NCBI GenBank assembly: GCA_026120185.1
Contig: JANUWF010002120.1
Location: 1,860,001-1,924,000, forward strand
Direction: 5' to 3'
Source of the DNA: Voacanga thouarsii
Lineage: Eukaryota; Streptophyta; Magnoliopsida; Gentianales; Apocynaceae
Length of the DNA stretch: 64,000 bases
Position 1 is the stretch's first letter, and every line of letters starts with the position of its first letter. Positions 47,691 to 59,453 of the stretch are shown here, piece after piece. Under the pieces are notes generated by a model. The model was given only the letters and a program-made list of their open reading frames with translations, was not told where the DNA came from and did not search any database. Both the position numbers and the translations under genes were made by a program.

Positions 47691-49189
47691 TGTTGGATTC
47701 GTATCCTATATGGCGCAGCGGAAAATAAAACGAAATACCATCCCAAGACCCACCTATGTGTGGAAAACAAGACAAAAAGATAATAAAGGTAGCAGCTTTT
47801 TACCTTTATTTGATCATTTGAAGAACAAAATTTTCTTCTTCAAATTAAGGCGCGATCCAGCAATCCTCTAGATCCAATTTCACGAGAGTGGAACGTATAA
47901 CTACTATAATCACAGTGTGTGATTATCTCTAACAGTAATCCACACAGAAGAATACTCAAGCACCAAAATTTCCTGTGCTAGCAGAAAAAAGTGGCGGCTA
48001 GGGCTGTTTCACGTTTTCAACAAAATGAGAAAGAGAAAGAAGAACGTTGGTTGTGTGTCTAAGATTGGAGATTTCGTATGTAGTGTGTCAGATAGGGTTT
48101 CGTGTCCCTTCTATATGTTACACAAAATTACTTGCTAAAAAATCCTCCATCCCAGAATTCTAAAATAGATAGAATTCCTTAATTGTAACTGGAAACATCA
48201 AGTTCTCACAATTACAATTTGGACCACAAATTATAACTAATTATAATTTGTCCACAACAACTTCTCTTTCTCTCAATTAACCCCATTATGTTATCCAATA
48301 ACATCTTGAGTATATAATCCTCTATTATGTGTGACCTATTAGGTTTCCCAGTTAATTGGTAGAGAGCATGAATTAATCCAAACGTCTTTGAGATTAATAA
48401 ACCATAATTAATTAGAATTAATCCTATTAATTCTAATCAGGATTGGTTTATTAATTTATTAATTAATAAACCCATATTCCCAGATCATGAGCGCTATCTA
48501 GCAACACATCATGACCACCCAAGAGTCCAGGAAGTCAAGTGGCTTAACATGAACCTTTCAATAATAAAATTTAGTGCAATTAACTCATTTTACCATACAA
48601 TAACTCATTCGGTTTAGAGTACAGAATTAGTGCCAAATCCCTCTACAATTAATTCTGACCCGAATACAATAGTACTTGTACTAGGAATCTACTACTCTAG
48701 ATATGTATCAATTGAAACTATTTTCAATGCACAATCGCCTTGGGCAAGAACTTCTCAAGTAGTAACTCTTACTCGCCCCTACTATTAGGAGTGGTGAATC
48801 CTTTTTTGACCCTCTCAACTACTTTCCTTTACCTCATAATGTACCCAATATCCATCCCATAGGTGGCCCTCAATCGAGCTCCGGAGATTGGTATCAAAGT
48901 ACAATGCACAGCAAACAAGTACCTTGGAGATCTCAAGTCTAAGGTGTGAAACCCCAGTCAAAACCAACCTTAGAGGAAGGGGGTTGGGATGCATATCATG
49001 CTTTATTTTATGATTAAATACATTTTCATATGATTTTATGTGCTTTGGATTTGAGTTTTATTATTTTGAAGTCTTGTTGGTGAGTATTGTGTGAGAGGGG
49101 CAAAATGGTAATTTTTGCCTGAGGTGAAAATAGGGAGATGGCTTGTGGAAGGATTAGGAATTAATTTTCTAGTAAAAATAACAACAAGA

Positions 49190-49252
49190 GTGGTTGTGGT
49201 TTAGTGGTCAGAGCCTTAGAATTAATTCTTGAGGTCTTGGGTTCGAATTCCA
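49190..49252 (+). other. tRNA-like A/B box module in G5
   Basis: A box TGGTTTAGTGG (49,197-49,207) and B box GGTTCGAATTCC (49,240-49,251), 43 bases apart start to start. They lie about 250 bases inside the LTR 5' end, on the LTR sense strand. Confidence 0.65.
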
Positions 49253-50879
49253 TCATAGAAGCTTTAGTTTGATTAAAATTTTATTTTTGCTTAGGGAGGA
49301 TTAGTTTCGGCCTTAAGGGCCTAGAGCAAGGTGGTGATAATGACCTAGGAGAGACATGTGAGGAGAATTCTCATTTCACTCCTTTGCTCTACTCGAAATT
49401 CTTAAAGGGAATTCATTCTCCCTTGATCTTTAGTTTTTCTTAATTTTCAACTTCTTAGTTTGATCAAGTTGTTCTATCCTTTTTCTTTCTAGAAAATTCA
49501 GTAAAGTGCTGAGGTCTTTTAGGATCAAAATGTCCTAGTAAAAGGCTTCTCATGGTCTGGAAAATGTGGATGAATTGTGGGAAATTCCGAGAGGAAAATC
49601 CCTCTAGTAAGCTTGCTGAATTTTCACTCTATAGCTAGTTCACCTTCCTTCTTGGAATGAGCTGAAATTTTCCAGCTTGTGTACCTTCAAAATGTCAAAC
49701 TTCTTAGCTAACATTCCCTTCCAAATGCTTCCAGAAAAATGGCCTTAAGTTCAGCTTGAAACATGAATTATTTCTGCCATTTTCGGACTGCTCAAGAGCT
49801 ATACAAAACCAGTGAAAATCCTGGGCAAGATTACTACTTTGAGAGTCCAAAATCAAGCTGTTTTTTTTTTCCAGATTTTGTGCAGCACCTTAGCCATGTT
49901 TTCCCTCCATGAAGAAGGTTGGAAACCGGCCTTAAATACCCTTGAAACCCCCTTCGAACTAGCTGCAAATCGGCTGGAAGTGGCAGACGAAATTCTGCCT
50001 AGAAAATTCTGTGCAGCGAAAAAACTGGGCAGTCAAATGTCCAGCTCTGTTTCCTATTTTTCTTCCAGCCAAAACACCAGCCCTAATATGTCAAAACCTC
50101 CCTTAACCACCATTAATAGATCTCCAATGTTTCCCCTGAGCTTTTGGACGAAAGGCAGCAATGGCTGTTCGAAAATCTCTCCAACAAATCCCTGCAATTT
50201 AGCTTGATTGGTTTCCAAAATTTCAGCCATCTTGTTTAGCAACATTCCATAAAATCTTACACCATTGACCAGACATCTTCTTCACCATTGTTCACCTTAG
50301 TTTCGGCCATCATAAGCCTCATTGAACCAGCTTTAATTCCTCAGAAAAGCTGCACATTCAGTCGGCCATAGGAGACTTCAAAACTGTCCAAATAATCAAG
50401 ATATTCTTAGAATATTTAGTTTCCAAATTCTCTTCCTAAAAATATTCTTCAAGGATTGTAACAACTAACCTTTCCTTTCCCTTCAAAATCAGAGAAACAA
50501 CTCCCTAAACCCTACAGAATTTCGACAGCCCTAATTCCACAGAAATTCGGCAGCTGCTCCCAACCTCCCTCTCTCGATTTTCTCTAGCCACCAAGAACAC
50601 ACACACTACACCAAGAACACCTACTACCTTCTTTCACCTAATACACCTTCAAACCACTTCAAACCCTCACGAAAATCTCTAGATTTGATCTACTCTTTGC
50701 TGTGAATCCATCAACACCATTATTAACATCAAACTCCACAAATCATCTTGCTACTTTGGATCAAAACTAGAAATTTTTGTGAAGGTCAAGAACATCTTCA
50801 AGGTAAATTTACTCTATCAACTTTGTCTTCTTCAAACTTGATCTCCAATGAGAACTTATGTGAATGAACATACTAATGC

Positions 50880-50896
50880 TCTCTTCTTCTTCTTCT

Positions 50897-50941
<45 letters not shown>
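50880..50941. repeat. microsatellite (CTT)n(CT)n in G5
   Basis: Six TTC/TCT units pass into about 20 CT units, ending at CATGGCCCGAAA. G4 has the matching (AG)n at the same LTR position. Confidence 0.97.
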
Positions 50942-50943
<2 letters not shown>

Positions 50944-53790
50944 GGCCCGAAATTCCCTTTCTTAGCCGAATGGTCTCTTTTCCCATGACCATGCTTTCGC
51001 CACCTCTCTTGGACAAGATTAGCCATCTAGGAGTTGAGATCTCCTCTAAACTCTTTCAAAGCATTCATCAACCAAGTAAGTACCTTCAATCCTTCTTTTA
51101 AACTCTAGAATCATGTGTCTAGGATGATGTTGTTAAAAGATGGATGGTGGTAGGATTTGAGTATATATTTATTGTTGAGATTGAAGCATGAGCAATTGTA
51201 TGATTGTGAAGAAGATGGGATTTATGCATGAAAGGTTTATCTTGGTTGATTGTATGTTGATTTGAGGTTTGATGCATGTCATAGGTAGTGTTTGTGATAA
51301 AGTATGCTAGAGATTATGCCACCGTTGGTGAATAGGATTTTTATTCATATGGGATTGTTTAAGCCATGTTCATATTTATTCTAGTAGAGGTTAAATCATG
51401 TCTTAACATATTTAGATCTATGCCTAGATGCAAGAATTGGTTGATTTGATGAATTGAAGGATTGCGCATGTTCTTGATTGTGGATGGCCATAGAAATTTG
51501 ATCATGATCTAGTTGTCCCTAAAATTAATTTTCACTTTATGCATAAAATACTCAATAAAATAATATTGCTAGTATTTTCGAAAAAAAACCCTAGGAAGGG
51601 TAGATTTGGAAATATTATATATATAAAGGATATTTTAGTCAAATAAATAATAATTTTGCTAGAAAATAAAATAAATAAACATTATTTAAAATAAAGAGAT
51701 CAATTAAAGCTTTATGAGAATGGTTCATAATTAGTAAAATATTTGCTAAATCAAAACCCTTAAGGATTTACTTATTATTTTCCAAGAAAGGCTTATTAAA
51801 TTTAAACTCAACTAGTTTTAGCTATCAATTATTTTCTAACAACTAAACTATCATTAAATCACTATTTAACCTAGTACCATCTATGACTCTTGATCAAATA
51901 AACTCTAAATCTTTCCTAACAAGGACTAAACTTTCAACCTATTAGAATTTATTTCCCAAACCATTAATTATTTTAAATAACAAATTAAACTTAGTTTATA
52001 AACCTAATTAGTTATTATTTTATCTTAAAGCTTAGGACACTTGGATCATGGTAGAAGTGAATTGAATTGATTTAAAATTGAGGAAGTGGTTTGTGACTTG
52101 AAATTGATTAAGATTTGTATTTACCCATGTAGGGTTAGATCAGCTGTTCAAGACCTTGTTGTTGTGAGAAAAAATCAGGTAAACTCCTGCATAAAACCTA
52201 TCGATGTGAAAATGTTTTCCTTATGGCAAGCTAAATGTGGAGTGTATGGACACTCGTTTATCTGAAGGCAATTGAGGGTTGAATTTGCTCTTATTTCGAA
52301 TAATTAAATTATTTAAAAGTTACTGAGCAGATTTTCCAAACTTAAAACTCTTTCTAAAACTGATTGTTCCCAAAACTTTGGAAACCCTCAAATTACTATT
52401 TCCATGAAGAGCAATGCTTTGTTCATTTTATCCCAAGTGGGAAATGTCGTTGAGTACTCAATAAGGGTGGGCTACTAGGACTAGTCTTTGAAGTGTTAGG
52501 GTAAGTCTCTCAGCAGGTGGCCACCTCTGAGGGGTGAGTCCTTCCCGGATAAGATGTCAGTCCAGTGAGTCGTGCCGGTCCGAGCTAGCAGTTTATTTTC
52601 AGTCAAGTGACTGTGTTTTGCCAGAATGGACACCCGGTTGTTGTTTGGGTATAGAGAAGGAGGAGTATCTTGCCCAGTAGGTCGATCACCTACTTTAGTC
52701 AGTTTGTACAAAGTGTCGGCATTCTGACCGGCAGTATGCATAAAGTATCGGCATACTGACCATCCGGTTATGGGGCCCAACGTGTGGTAACCCATAATCC
52801 TTTCTTTCGAGTGGTTGATCTTATAAATTATGTATGGCTGGAAAAGTCAAAACGCCACTCTTGCTTTTAACTAATGTTTGTTGCTTGCCAATATTCCTCT
52901 TATAAAGTTTTTATACTCTGCATCCACGAACTATTTCCACTGAACACCCAAAGCACACACGGACTTATTAAGATTTCTGTCTCATCGCCTTTTTATCATG
53001 ATTTCAGGACGATCCTGCTGTGGAGTTGAGTGGCTAGTAATATTTGCTTTAGAAGAGAATGTGTCTTTTGATTTTATGTATTGCTTTGGGGAGACGAGAG
53101 TGGATAATTTTATTTATGGTTTTGTTTTGGAATTTCATGGATTTACTCTTGGAGTATATTGGGTTGTAATAAATTTTTAAGTTAAGTATTATTTTATTTC
53201 AGCAATTTTATTTGTGTGACCTAGTTATAAAGACCCATTGTCCTTTGGACGGGGCAACATCCCCGGCCCTGGTGGGCCTTGGCTTCGGGGTGTTACATAA
53301 GGATACTTGCACGTTTGGTATATTGAGATTATATCACTGGCATTAAATAGTTATCCATGTGATTATCTCAAAACTAGGTCATCTAATGAACTTATTCCAT
53401 TAACAAGCATCATGTATTAACTTTGAGTATTTCAATACTCACAGATATAAGAACCACTGCCTGATCAAATCAAGAAGTCTAACACATGCTAGTCTTAACG
53501 CATTAATAATGTCCTGTCATATTAATACTATGACTTGGGATTATTTAAGTACTAACACTATACAGTATAGTAGGAATCTTATATCATGATCTCTATCATG
53601 ATTTCCTTAACATAGTGTTATATTAGGGACTTTATCGAACAGTTATATTACTTAAAAGTAAATAGAAGAAACTGTAAGATAAATAATGCCTTTTATTAAA
53701 ATAAAATATGTTATATATAATGTACAAGTGATTGCCTCTAGGACAACACTAACAGTAGACACCTACCAGAATGCTAGCTTACTTCTTTTT

Positions 53791-55759
53791 TGTTGGGATG
53801 TATACCCTCTTAGACTAAGTTTTTGATGTAACTTTGATTCATATTTATAAAAGTTTTATTCTCAGAATTTTTTTGTGAATTATTCTTTACTTTTGTGCAC
53901 AATTTTGTTGGAAAGGACCCATTGTCTATAAGTAAATAGTTCATGTGAATGGAGGTCTTTTACAGTAAGGTATAGACCATTGGTTACTTAACACATAAAC
54001 TATTATTCTTAACTAAATGATGAGAATGGGAATCTCATCATGGTAAGGTTACTATGTTATGAATTCTAAATGTGGAATGGCTTACCTTTAGCCAATGAGT
54101 AGTTTTCTCATTTCATAACACAAGTGTATTTCGAATATGTAGAACTGGACCTGTAGTAGTGGTTTCTAAAATTACTATATGGTTAAAACCTAAACTACTA
54201 CCGCTACAGTGTGGACTTATACTCTATAGCTTGAGTATAAGTTGGTGGTCTAACGAAGCTGGAAGCATATGTTTTGATATACTACAGTTGAGGTTCTATT
54301 GTATGACCAACATACTTGTATGTTGCGTATATATAATTAGTTAGTCAAGACAGACTTGTAGAAGATAACTTCTATACTATATTGCCTCTTGTGGTTTTTC
54401 AAATGATCTAAATATCCAGGTCCCTAGGGAATATGACTTGGACATTATCTTTAGGGTAGCTCCCTTAGAAAGCAAAAATATCTAAATAATTGTGGATCAT
54501 TAGACTAGGAGCCTAAGAATAGTAGATATCTTTTAGAGAGGTGTTGGTACAATTCTTCCTCTCTAAATGAACGACAATGTGTAGATAGATAGTTTAGTCA
54601 TTACACATGTAGGTCAGCGACATTGCTAATGCAACATTGTCCTTGGGGTCAATATTTCCTTATGGTGATATTAGAAAATATTAAAAATGTAGAATATAGA
54701 TATTTTTATAGCATGGGTATTTTGGTCATTTTAGTAGCCAATGCGATGTGTCTATTTGCTCCTCAAAATAGCCCGTAAGTCATAATTAATTTTGAGTAGA
54801 GGAAATGGTCTCAATTAAAAATGATTTTATTTTATTCAGAAAGTCTAATATTATTAGATTGGAATAAAACAAAAGGACGAGAGAAATTAAATTACTTTTA
54901 TAATCTAGTTTAATTGGTTAATTAAGTATTCAGGGCCTAAGTCCAGATTGAATACTTAGAAAAATTAACCTGGGCTTAAACTAGATAAAAGGCTTGAATA
55001 ATTATTTTGATTTATTTGGACTCATTAATTATTTATCGGGTTGGTTTTATAAGCTTAGAAAATAAATAATTAATATTTATTATTTTTGGGCTCATTGGGT
55101 CTAGGAAAAATAATAAATATTATTAATGGCCAAATAGCTTGGACAAAATGGTTTTATTATTCACATAATAGAAGAGTTTAGGCTAAGCTAAACATCTTCT
55201 ATTGATAACTTCCGGGTGTTTGAAAAACAAAAACCCCGGTATTTAGGTTATCAAAAATAATAACCGTCTGTATCTTTGTGAGATACACGTGAACAAGAAA
55301 AGGGAAAAAACCCTCCCAAAAGACTTCTATTTTTCATCTCTCGTTTTTCCTTCTTATTCTTGCTTGGTTCTATTAATTAATAGCTGTGATTCAAGAAAGA
55401 TAGAGACTTGTTTTCCTTGCCTATTTGTTTCACCAACAAGGCTTAGGCGGTGGAATATTCTGAGAAGCAAGAAGTTGTGTGTTCATGCCACGGAGGAGTA
55501 GAAGAATTGCAGGATTTAAACTAGAAGTATCAATGAATTGTGAAGAATATATCCCTGTGGTTCAGTTAAGTTCTTCACAGCCAAAGAGATTATTAAAACG
55601 TAGAGGTATTAAATTTTTCCCTTCTACTGTGTTCTTTGTGTTTAGTTTTTTTATTTTTTTGTGTTTTGTTTTTTTATTTTTTTGTTTTTTTATATATATA
55701 TATATTTTTTTTGCTTCTGTTACCTGTGCACGCATGCATTCTATTTTTTCAAGCTTTAA
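53791..55759 (+). repeat. copia-4 5' LTR (about 1.97 kb)
   Basis: It starts TGTTGGGATGTATACCC and ends near ...CAAGCTTTAA. Homologous to copia-1/2 LTRs throughout. A primer site, CTATCAGAGC (55,763-55,772), follows, so this is a 5' LTR, but only about 100 bp of leader remain before D sequence. A T-rich tract and (TA)n occur near 55,640-55,710. Confidence 0.82.
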
Positions 55760-55869
55760 CTTCTATCAGAGCGAGAAGCTTTAAATAGCTTAGGAAGCAT
55801 GTATGCTAGTCTAATAAAATTAGCTACATAATTGTGTTGGTTATAATCCTGTGATCCTTTGTTGTTTTG

Positions 55870-56755
55870 GTATGTGATATGATCTTGAGTGGGCCTTTTT
55901 CTTGGTGTTGTGGGTGGTTTAATCGGTAAGGAGTTCAGCTCAACCAATGGGACCAAAATGGAGATTCTTCTTGAGACAAAAGGAGAAAATGAAATAACAA
56001 CCTACGCTCTATCAAACCCTTAAAGAACTAAGCTTCAAAGACCCTCAAGATTAGTAGAAAGTTCTACTATGATCTCGCCCCAATATCCTTGAAGCAACAA
56101 AGGCAAACAAGAATAAATAGAATAGAGAAAATAGGTACCCAAGTAATGGAATTCAAACAAACCTTAGAAGAGTAAAGCAACTAAAACCCATTTAAAGAAA
56201 TCACATTAGATTATCTAAAGGATTTATATACTCATTCATAAGGAGGACTAACCCTTAAGCATGGTCTTGAACAAGATGAATAAAGAGGCTAGGGCCTCTT
56301 AAGATTTTCTCTCAAATTTTGAATAAAGTGTATGAATAATGTTGTCAAATCACTAAAGGTTTTACTTATACTACCCTAACCCTAGCTAAGTAATCCCTGA
56401 GGTTCTACTACAGTTTAGGATCTTAATAAGTCTTTACAAACACTTAAAATTAGGGGGAAAAAATGGAGAAAACATAAAAAATATGGGGGCTGCAGCCGGC
56501 GCTGGTTATGACTCTAAAGCCGGTGCTGGTTGCGCACTGTCTTCGGGCCGGTTGATGCCAGAATGAAGCTATTGATTACAGAATGAAGCCGACACCGGTT
56601 CTGCTGCTTGGGCTGGCATCGAATGTCCGCTGGAAGCCCAATTTTGGCCAAATTTCGCCCGTCTTTGTTGTCGCTTGAGTTCTTGTTAGGGTCCTTCTTG
56701 GATAGTCATCAAAATGAACTCTTGGCTAGCTTCCTCAACCTTCCAACCCTCGTCC
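55870..56755 (-). repeat. D gypsy 3' LTR, interrupted by a family-C LTR
   Basis: Reverse homologue of 13,400-14,220, with TTGAAGCAACAAAGGCAAAC, CTACCCTAACCCTAG and paired GCCGGxGCTGG words. The left edge toward copia-4 is uncertain (55,830-55,970). Coding of D lies to the right, past the C insertion, on the minus strand, so this is the 3' LTR. No ORF. Confidence 0.65.
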
Positions 56756-58472
56756 TATTAGTGTTGTGGCCTAGAGGCAATCACTTGTATATTGTATATG
56801 GCACATTTTATTTTAATAAAATGTATTATTTATCTTATAGTTTCTTTTATTTACTTTTAAGTAATATGACTATTCGATAAAGTCCTTAATACAACACTGT
56901 GTTAAGGAAATCATGATAGAGATCATGATATGAGATTTCTACTACACTGTATAGTATTAGTACTTAAATAGTCCCTAGTCATAGTATTAATGAGACAGGA
57001 CATCATTAATGCGTTAAGACTAGTATGTGTTAGACTTCCTGGTTTGATCAGGCGGTAGTTCTCATATCCGTGAGTATTGGGATACTCAAAGTTAACACAT
57101 GGATGCTTGTTAATGGAACAAGTTCATTTGATGATCTACCTTTGAGATAATCACGTGGATAACTATTTAGTGCCAGTGATATAATCTCAATATAGTAAAC
57201 GTGCATGTATCCTTAGACTTGAGATCTCCAAGGTACTTTGTTTGCTGAGCATTGTACTTTGATTCCAATCTCCGGAGCTCGATCGAAAGCTACCTAAGGG
57301 ATGGATATTGGGTACATTGTGAGGTAAATGAAAGTAGTTGAAAGGGTCAATAAAGAATTCACCACTCCTAATAGTAGGGGCAAATATCTCACGACCACTT
57401 GTAGGAATTACTACTCGAGAAGTCCTTAGCAAAGACATATGTGTATTGGAAATAATTCCAATTGATACACATTTAGAGTAGTGGGTTCCTGGTACAAGTA
57501 CTATTGTATTTAGGCTAGGATTAATTCTAGAAGGAGTTGGCACTAATTTCGTACTCCAAACTGAATGAGATATTGTATGGTGAAATAAGTTAATTGCACT
57601 GAAGTTTATTATCGAATGGTTCATGTCAAACCACTTGACTTCCTGGATTCTTAGGTGGCCATGGTATATTGCTAGATATCGTTCATGATCTAGGAATATG
57701 AGTTTTTTAAATGATGAATTAATAAACCAATCCATATTAGAATTAATAGGATTAATTCTAATTAATTATGGATTATTAATCTCAAAGTCATTTGGATTAA
57801 TTCATATTCTCTACCAATTGACTAGGAAACCTAATAGGTTACACACAATAGAGGATTATACACTCACGATGTTATTTGATAATATAGTGGGGTTAATTGG
57901 AAGAAAGAGAAGTTGTTGTGGACAAATTATAATAAGTTATAATTTATGGTCCAAATTGTAATTGTGAGATCTTGATATTTCCAATTACAATTAGAAAATT
58001 TTAATAGGATTAGAATTCTCAGTTTTAGTAGAATTTTTTGGTTATATATATGAGATAATCGAAGCCCTAGTTGAGATTGGATAAACAGACACTCTAGGTA
58101 ACACAAAACCTCCACTTCTTCTTCTCTCTCTTGATTGTTCTTGTGAAGAACCCTAGCCACCTTCTTTTTCGGCTAGCACAGGAAATTTTAGTGCTTGAGA
58201 ATTCCTCTATGTGAATTACTATTAGAGATAATCACATACTGTGATTATAGTGGTTATATGCTTAACTCTCGTGAAGTGGGATCAAGAGGATTACTGGATC
58301 ATGCCTCGACTTGAAGAAGAAATTTTTGTTCTTTAGACGATCAAATAAAGGTAAAAAGTTATTACCTTTGATCTATTTTTGTCTTGTTCTCCACACCTAT
58401 ACGGGTCCTGATATGGTATCTCGTTTTATTTTCCACTACACCGTATAGGATATAAGCCTGAGATACCCAACA
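56756..58472 (+). repeat. family-C solo LTR, plus orientation (1,717 bp)
   Basis: It starts TATTAGTGTTGTGGCCTAGAGG (TG changed to TA) and ends AGATACCCAACA. Flanks CGTCC and CTTCC fit a 5-bp duplication with one change. D sequence lies on both sides. An antisense 182-codon frame (57,735-57,187) is broken in the other C copy and is not called. Confidence 0.82.
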
Positions 58473-59210
58473 CTTCCATCCTCAAGCATGGTTTTATAAG
58501 CTATTGGAACTCATCATGAAGATTCTTGGTCCTTGATCTTGTCATCGGTCCTTGTCCTTGCACGGTCACGCCTCCCCCTTCTTGATCTTGACCTCTATGA
58601 TGAAGCGGAGTCTCATCATCTCCCTCTCCTTGAAAAGGATTCGTCTTCGAATCATTGCCATCATCTACATTAAAGGGAGAGAGGTCACTAACATTAAAAG
58701 TGGCACTAACATGATACTCACCGAGTAAATCTATCTTATAAGCGTTATCTCCAATTTTGGTGAGAACTTGAAATGGACCATCCCCCCTTGGATCTAGTTT
58801 GCTTCGTCGTTGCATGGGAAATCTCTTCTTGCGAAGGTGCACCCATACCCAATCGCTCAGCTCAAATATCATCTTTTTCCTGCCTTAGCTCAATCTTTTC
58901 ATTTCGTTTTGCAATGGTTACTTTCACTTTCTCATGGAGTACCTTCACCATTTCTGCCTTCTTAGCTCCATCGAGGTTCAACCGTTCACCTATAGGAAAG
59001 GGAACCAAATGTAAACGAGTTAGAGGATTAAAACCATACACAATTTCAAAAGAAGAATAAGAACTGGTAGAGTGAATAGCCCTATTGTAAGCAAACTCAA
59101 TGTGTAGCAAGCACTCCTCCCAATTTTTCAAGTTCTTCTTGATTATGGTCCGCAAGAATTGGGTGAGTGTTCAGTTAACTATCTCTGTTTATCTGTCCTT
59201 TTGAGGATGA
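58473..59210 (-). pseudogene. D gypsy pol C-terminus (end of integrase)
   Basis: The minus frame from about 59,210 reads the integrase Glu block (TEIVN, TLTQFLRT, with two stops). It continues TIIKKNLKNWEECLLHIEFAYNRA and FEIVYGFNPLTRL (59,155-58,862). A frame change near 58,865 leads to DWVWVHLRKKRFP, SKLDPRGDGPFQVL and SATFNVSDLSPF, ending GPMTRSRTKNLHDEF near 58,505. This is a different Ty3/gypsy lineage from G1/G2, whose integrases read YExLYGRKC at the equivalent place. The tail passes into the D 3' region, as in the copy at 13,351. The upstream part is lost at the junction with G4. Confidence 0.85.
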
Positions 59211-59214
59211 CAAG

Positions 59215-59433
59215 GTTAATCTCATCATAACTGTTATCCACCATAGGGACAACTGGCTAAGGGGCAGGCTGGGGAACTGGAAGGTCCTCCTGGTCTAGAT
59301 AGTAAGGCAGGTGCCACTACTGCCCTTTCCTTGCTGTCCTAAGCAGTCTAACCATCCTACAGCATCAACAAGATAGGTTAGCTAAGATTTAAACTTAAAT
59401 AAATAAAACATCTATTATCAATATTTGTCTATA
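59215..59433 (-). pseudogene. G4 leader ORF start, truncated
   Basis: The minus-strand ATG at 59,355 reads MVRLLRTARKGQ, then WHLPYYLDQEDLPVPQPAP with stops. It aligns with G1's MVKTYRTARK, WHPP and EDLLEPQPTP, at the same distance from the primer site. It ends at the break with D coding near 59,210. No gag remains. Confidence 0.6.
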
Positions 59434-59439
59434 ACCTAG

Positions 59440-59453
59440 TCTCTGATACCACT
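59440..59453 (-). other. G4 primer-binding site
   Basis: AGTGGTATCAGAGA on the minus strand directly after the LTR, almost the exact initiator-Met complement; the best preserved of the gypsy primer sites here. Confidence 0.85.

Larger units (their letters stand above)
48945..53297 (+). repeat. solo LTR G5, Tekay-type (4,353 bp), target duplication TAAGG
   Basis: It starts TGTGAAACCCC and ends CGGGGTGTTACA, with TAAGG at 48,940-48,944 and 53,298-53,302. It closely matches G4's LTR (59,454-63,850) in reverse, including the dinucleotide repeat beside CATGGCC, the AAACCCTAGGAAGGGTAGATT landmark and TTGAGTACTCAATAAGGGTGG. A 131-codon open frame at 49,812 shares its start with G4's copy but diverges by frameshift, so I do not call a gene. 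Confidence 0.93.
47691..53754 (-). repeat. family-C solo LTR, interrupted by G5 (net 1,706 bp)
   Basis: On the minus strand it starts TGTTAGTGTTGTCCTAGAGG (53,754) and ends GAATCCAACA (47,691). Flanks GTCGA and GTAGA fit a 5-bp target duplication with one change. It matches 56,756-58,472 in the opposite orientation. The two parts, 47,691-48,944 and 53,303-53,754, are separated by G5. No internal region. Superfamily not determined; the form suggests copia. Confidence 0.85.
22383..53790 (-). mobile_element. Tekay/Del-type Ty3/gypsy element G2, stretched by nested insertions
   Basis: Minus-strand order: 5' LTR (46,952-47,690 and 53,755-53,790, the remainder lost or off window), primer site, leader ORF, gag, protease, RT, RNase H, integrase, purine tract and 3' LTR (22,383-28,839). 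The two LTRs match by eye over 700 bp from TGTAAC. The integrase ends with a chromodomain-like segment typical of the Tekay clade. Copia-2 splits RNase H from integrase. The left target duplication is CCAAT (22,378-22,382); its partner is not visible. Confidence 0.85.

Noticed and set aside
49812..50207. 131-codon open frame in G5, with a similar start (MKILGKITTL) in G4 at 62,983-62,711.
   Set aside because: Both lie in non-coding LTR of the same family; the frames diverge by frameshift after about 40 codons and show no domain, so the similarity is LTR homology.
50880..50941. CRISPR-like or satellite array.
   Set aside because: Simple dinucleotide repeat; no spaced direct repeats of array type anywhere in the window.
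57187..57735. 182-codon minus-strand open frame in the family-C LTR.
   Set aside because: Antisense to the LTR and broken by several stops in the other C copy (48,470-48,944); no recognisable family.
57000..58472. Possible host gene or promoter from the mixed composition near 57-58 kb.
   Set aside because: Fully explained as a family-C solo LTR with an inverted homologue at 47,691-53,754.
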